From contig CAMTOX010000130.1 of NCBI GenBank assembly GCA_947074225.1, forward strand, positions 1 through 5,962: a stretch of 5,962 nucleotides of DNA, given 5' to 3'. The DNA comes from an uncultured bacterium. GTDB lineage: Bacteria; Bacteroidota; Bacteroidia; Bacteroidales; Paludibacteraceae. Under the pieces are notes generated by a model, which was not told the origin of the DNA, ran no database searches, and saw only the letters and a program-made list of their open reading frames with translations. Shown here in pieces: positions 5,943-5,962 of this stretch (the stretch's first letter is position 1; every line of letters begins with the position of its first letter). Both the position numbers and the translations under genes were made by a program.

Positions 5943-5962
5943 AGCAATTGTTTTCTCTTTTC

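Overview
The window looks like a piece of a Bacteroidales (Bacteroidota) chromosome. The reasons are the protein styles (a KdsA with a metal-site Cys, an NfnAB pair, a LOG-family protein), the moderate AT content, the near absence of Shine-Dalgarno sequences before start codons, and a TAnnTTTG-type -7 element upstream of the first gene. This assignment is an inference; no rRNA or other marker gene is present. All six genes lie on the minus strand and read from right to left: nfnA, nfnB, a LOG-family gene, a GH16-fold gene, kdsA, kdsD (cut by the left edge). No tRNA, rRNA, CRISPR array, insertion sequence or phage gene was seen.

Right part (3481-5962): a 188-base AT-rich leader with a candidate promoter precedes nfnA and nfnB. 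These encode the two subunits of an NfnAB/SudAB-type flavin- and iron-sulfur-containing ferredoxin:NADP oxidoreductase. The larger subunit resembles the glutamate synthase small chain, but no large glutamate synthase subunit is present and the neighbour is an NfnA, so a redox-balancing enzyme is the better reading.

Middle (2866-3480): a 72-base gap holds a perfect 12-bp inverted repeat, each arm of which contains the palindrome AGTGCACT. A LOG-family nucleotide phosphoribohydrolase follows.

Left part (1-2841): first comes a 445-residue protein with a Lys/Glu/Tyr-rich, repetitive, probably helical N-terminal half and a C-terminal GH16 (laminarinase-like jelly-roll) fold. The GH16 catalytic acidic motif appears to be lost, and there is no signal peptide. 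After it come kdsA (Kdo-8-phosphate synthase, metal-dependent class) and kdsD (arabinose-5-phosphate isomerase), two consecutive steps of Kdo synthesis for lipopolysaccharide, separated by only 2 bases.

Five of the six genes are ordinary core metabolism. The unusual item is the GH16-fold protein: a predicted intracellular pseudoenzyme fused to a short-repeat helical region and placed directly upstream of Kdo synthesis genes.
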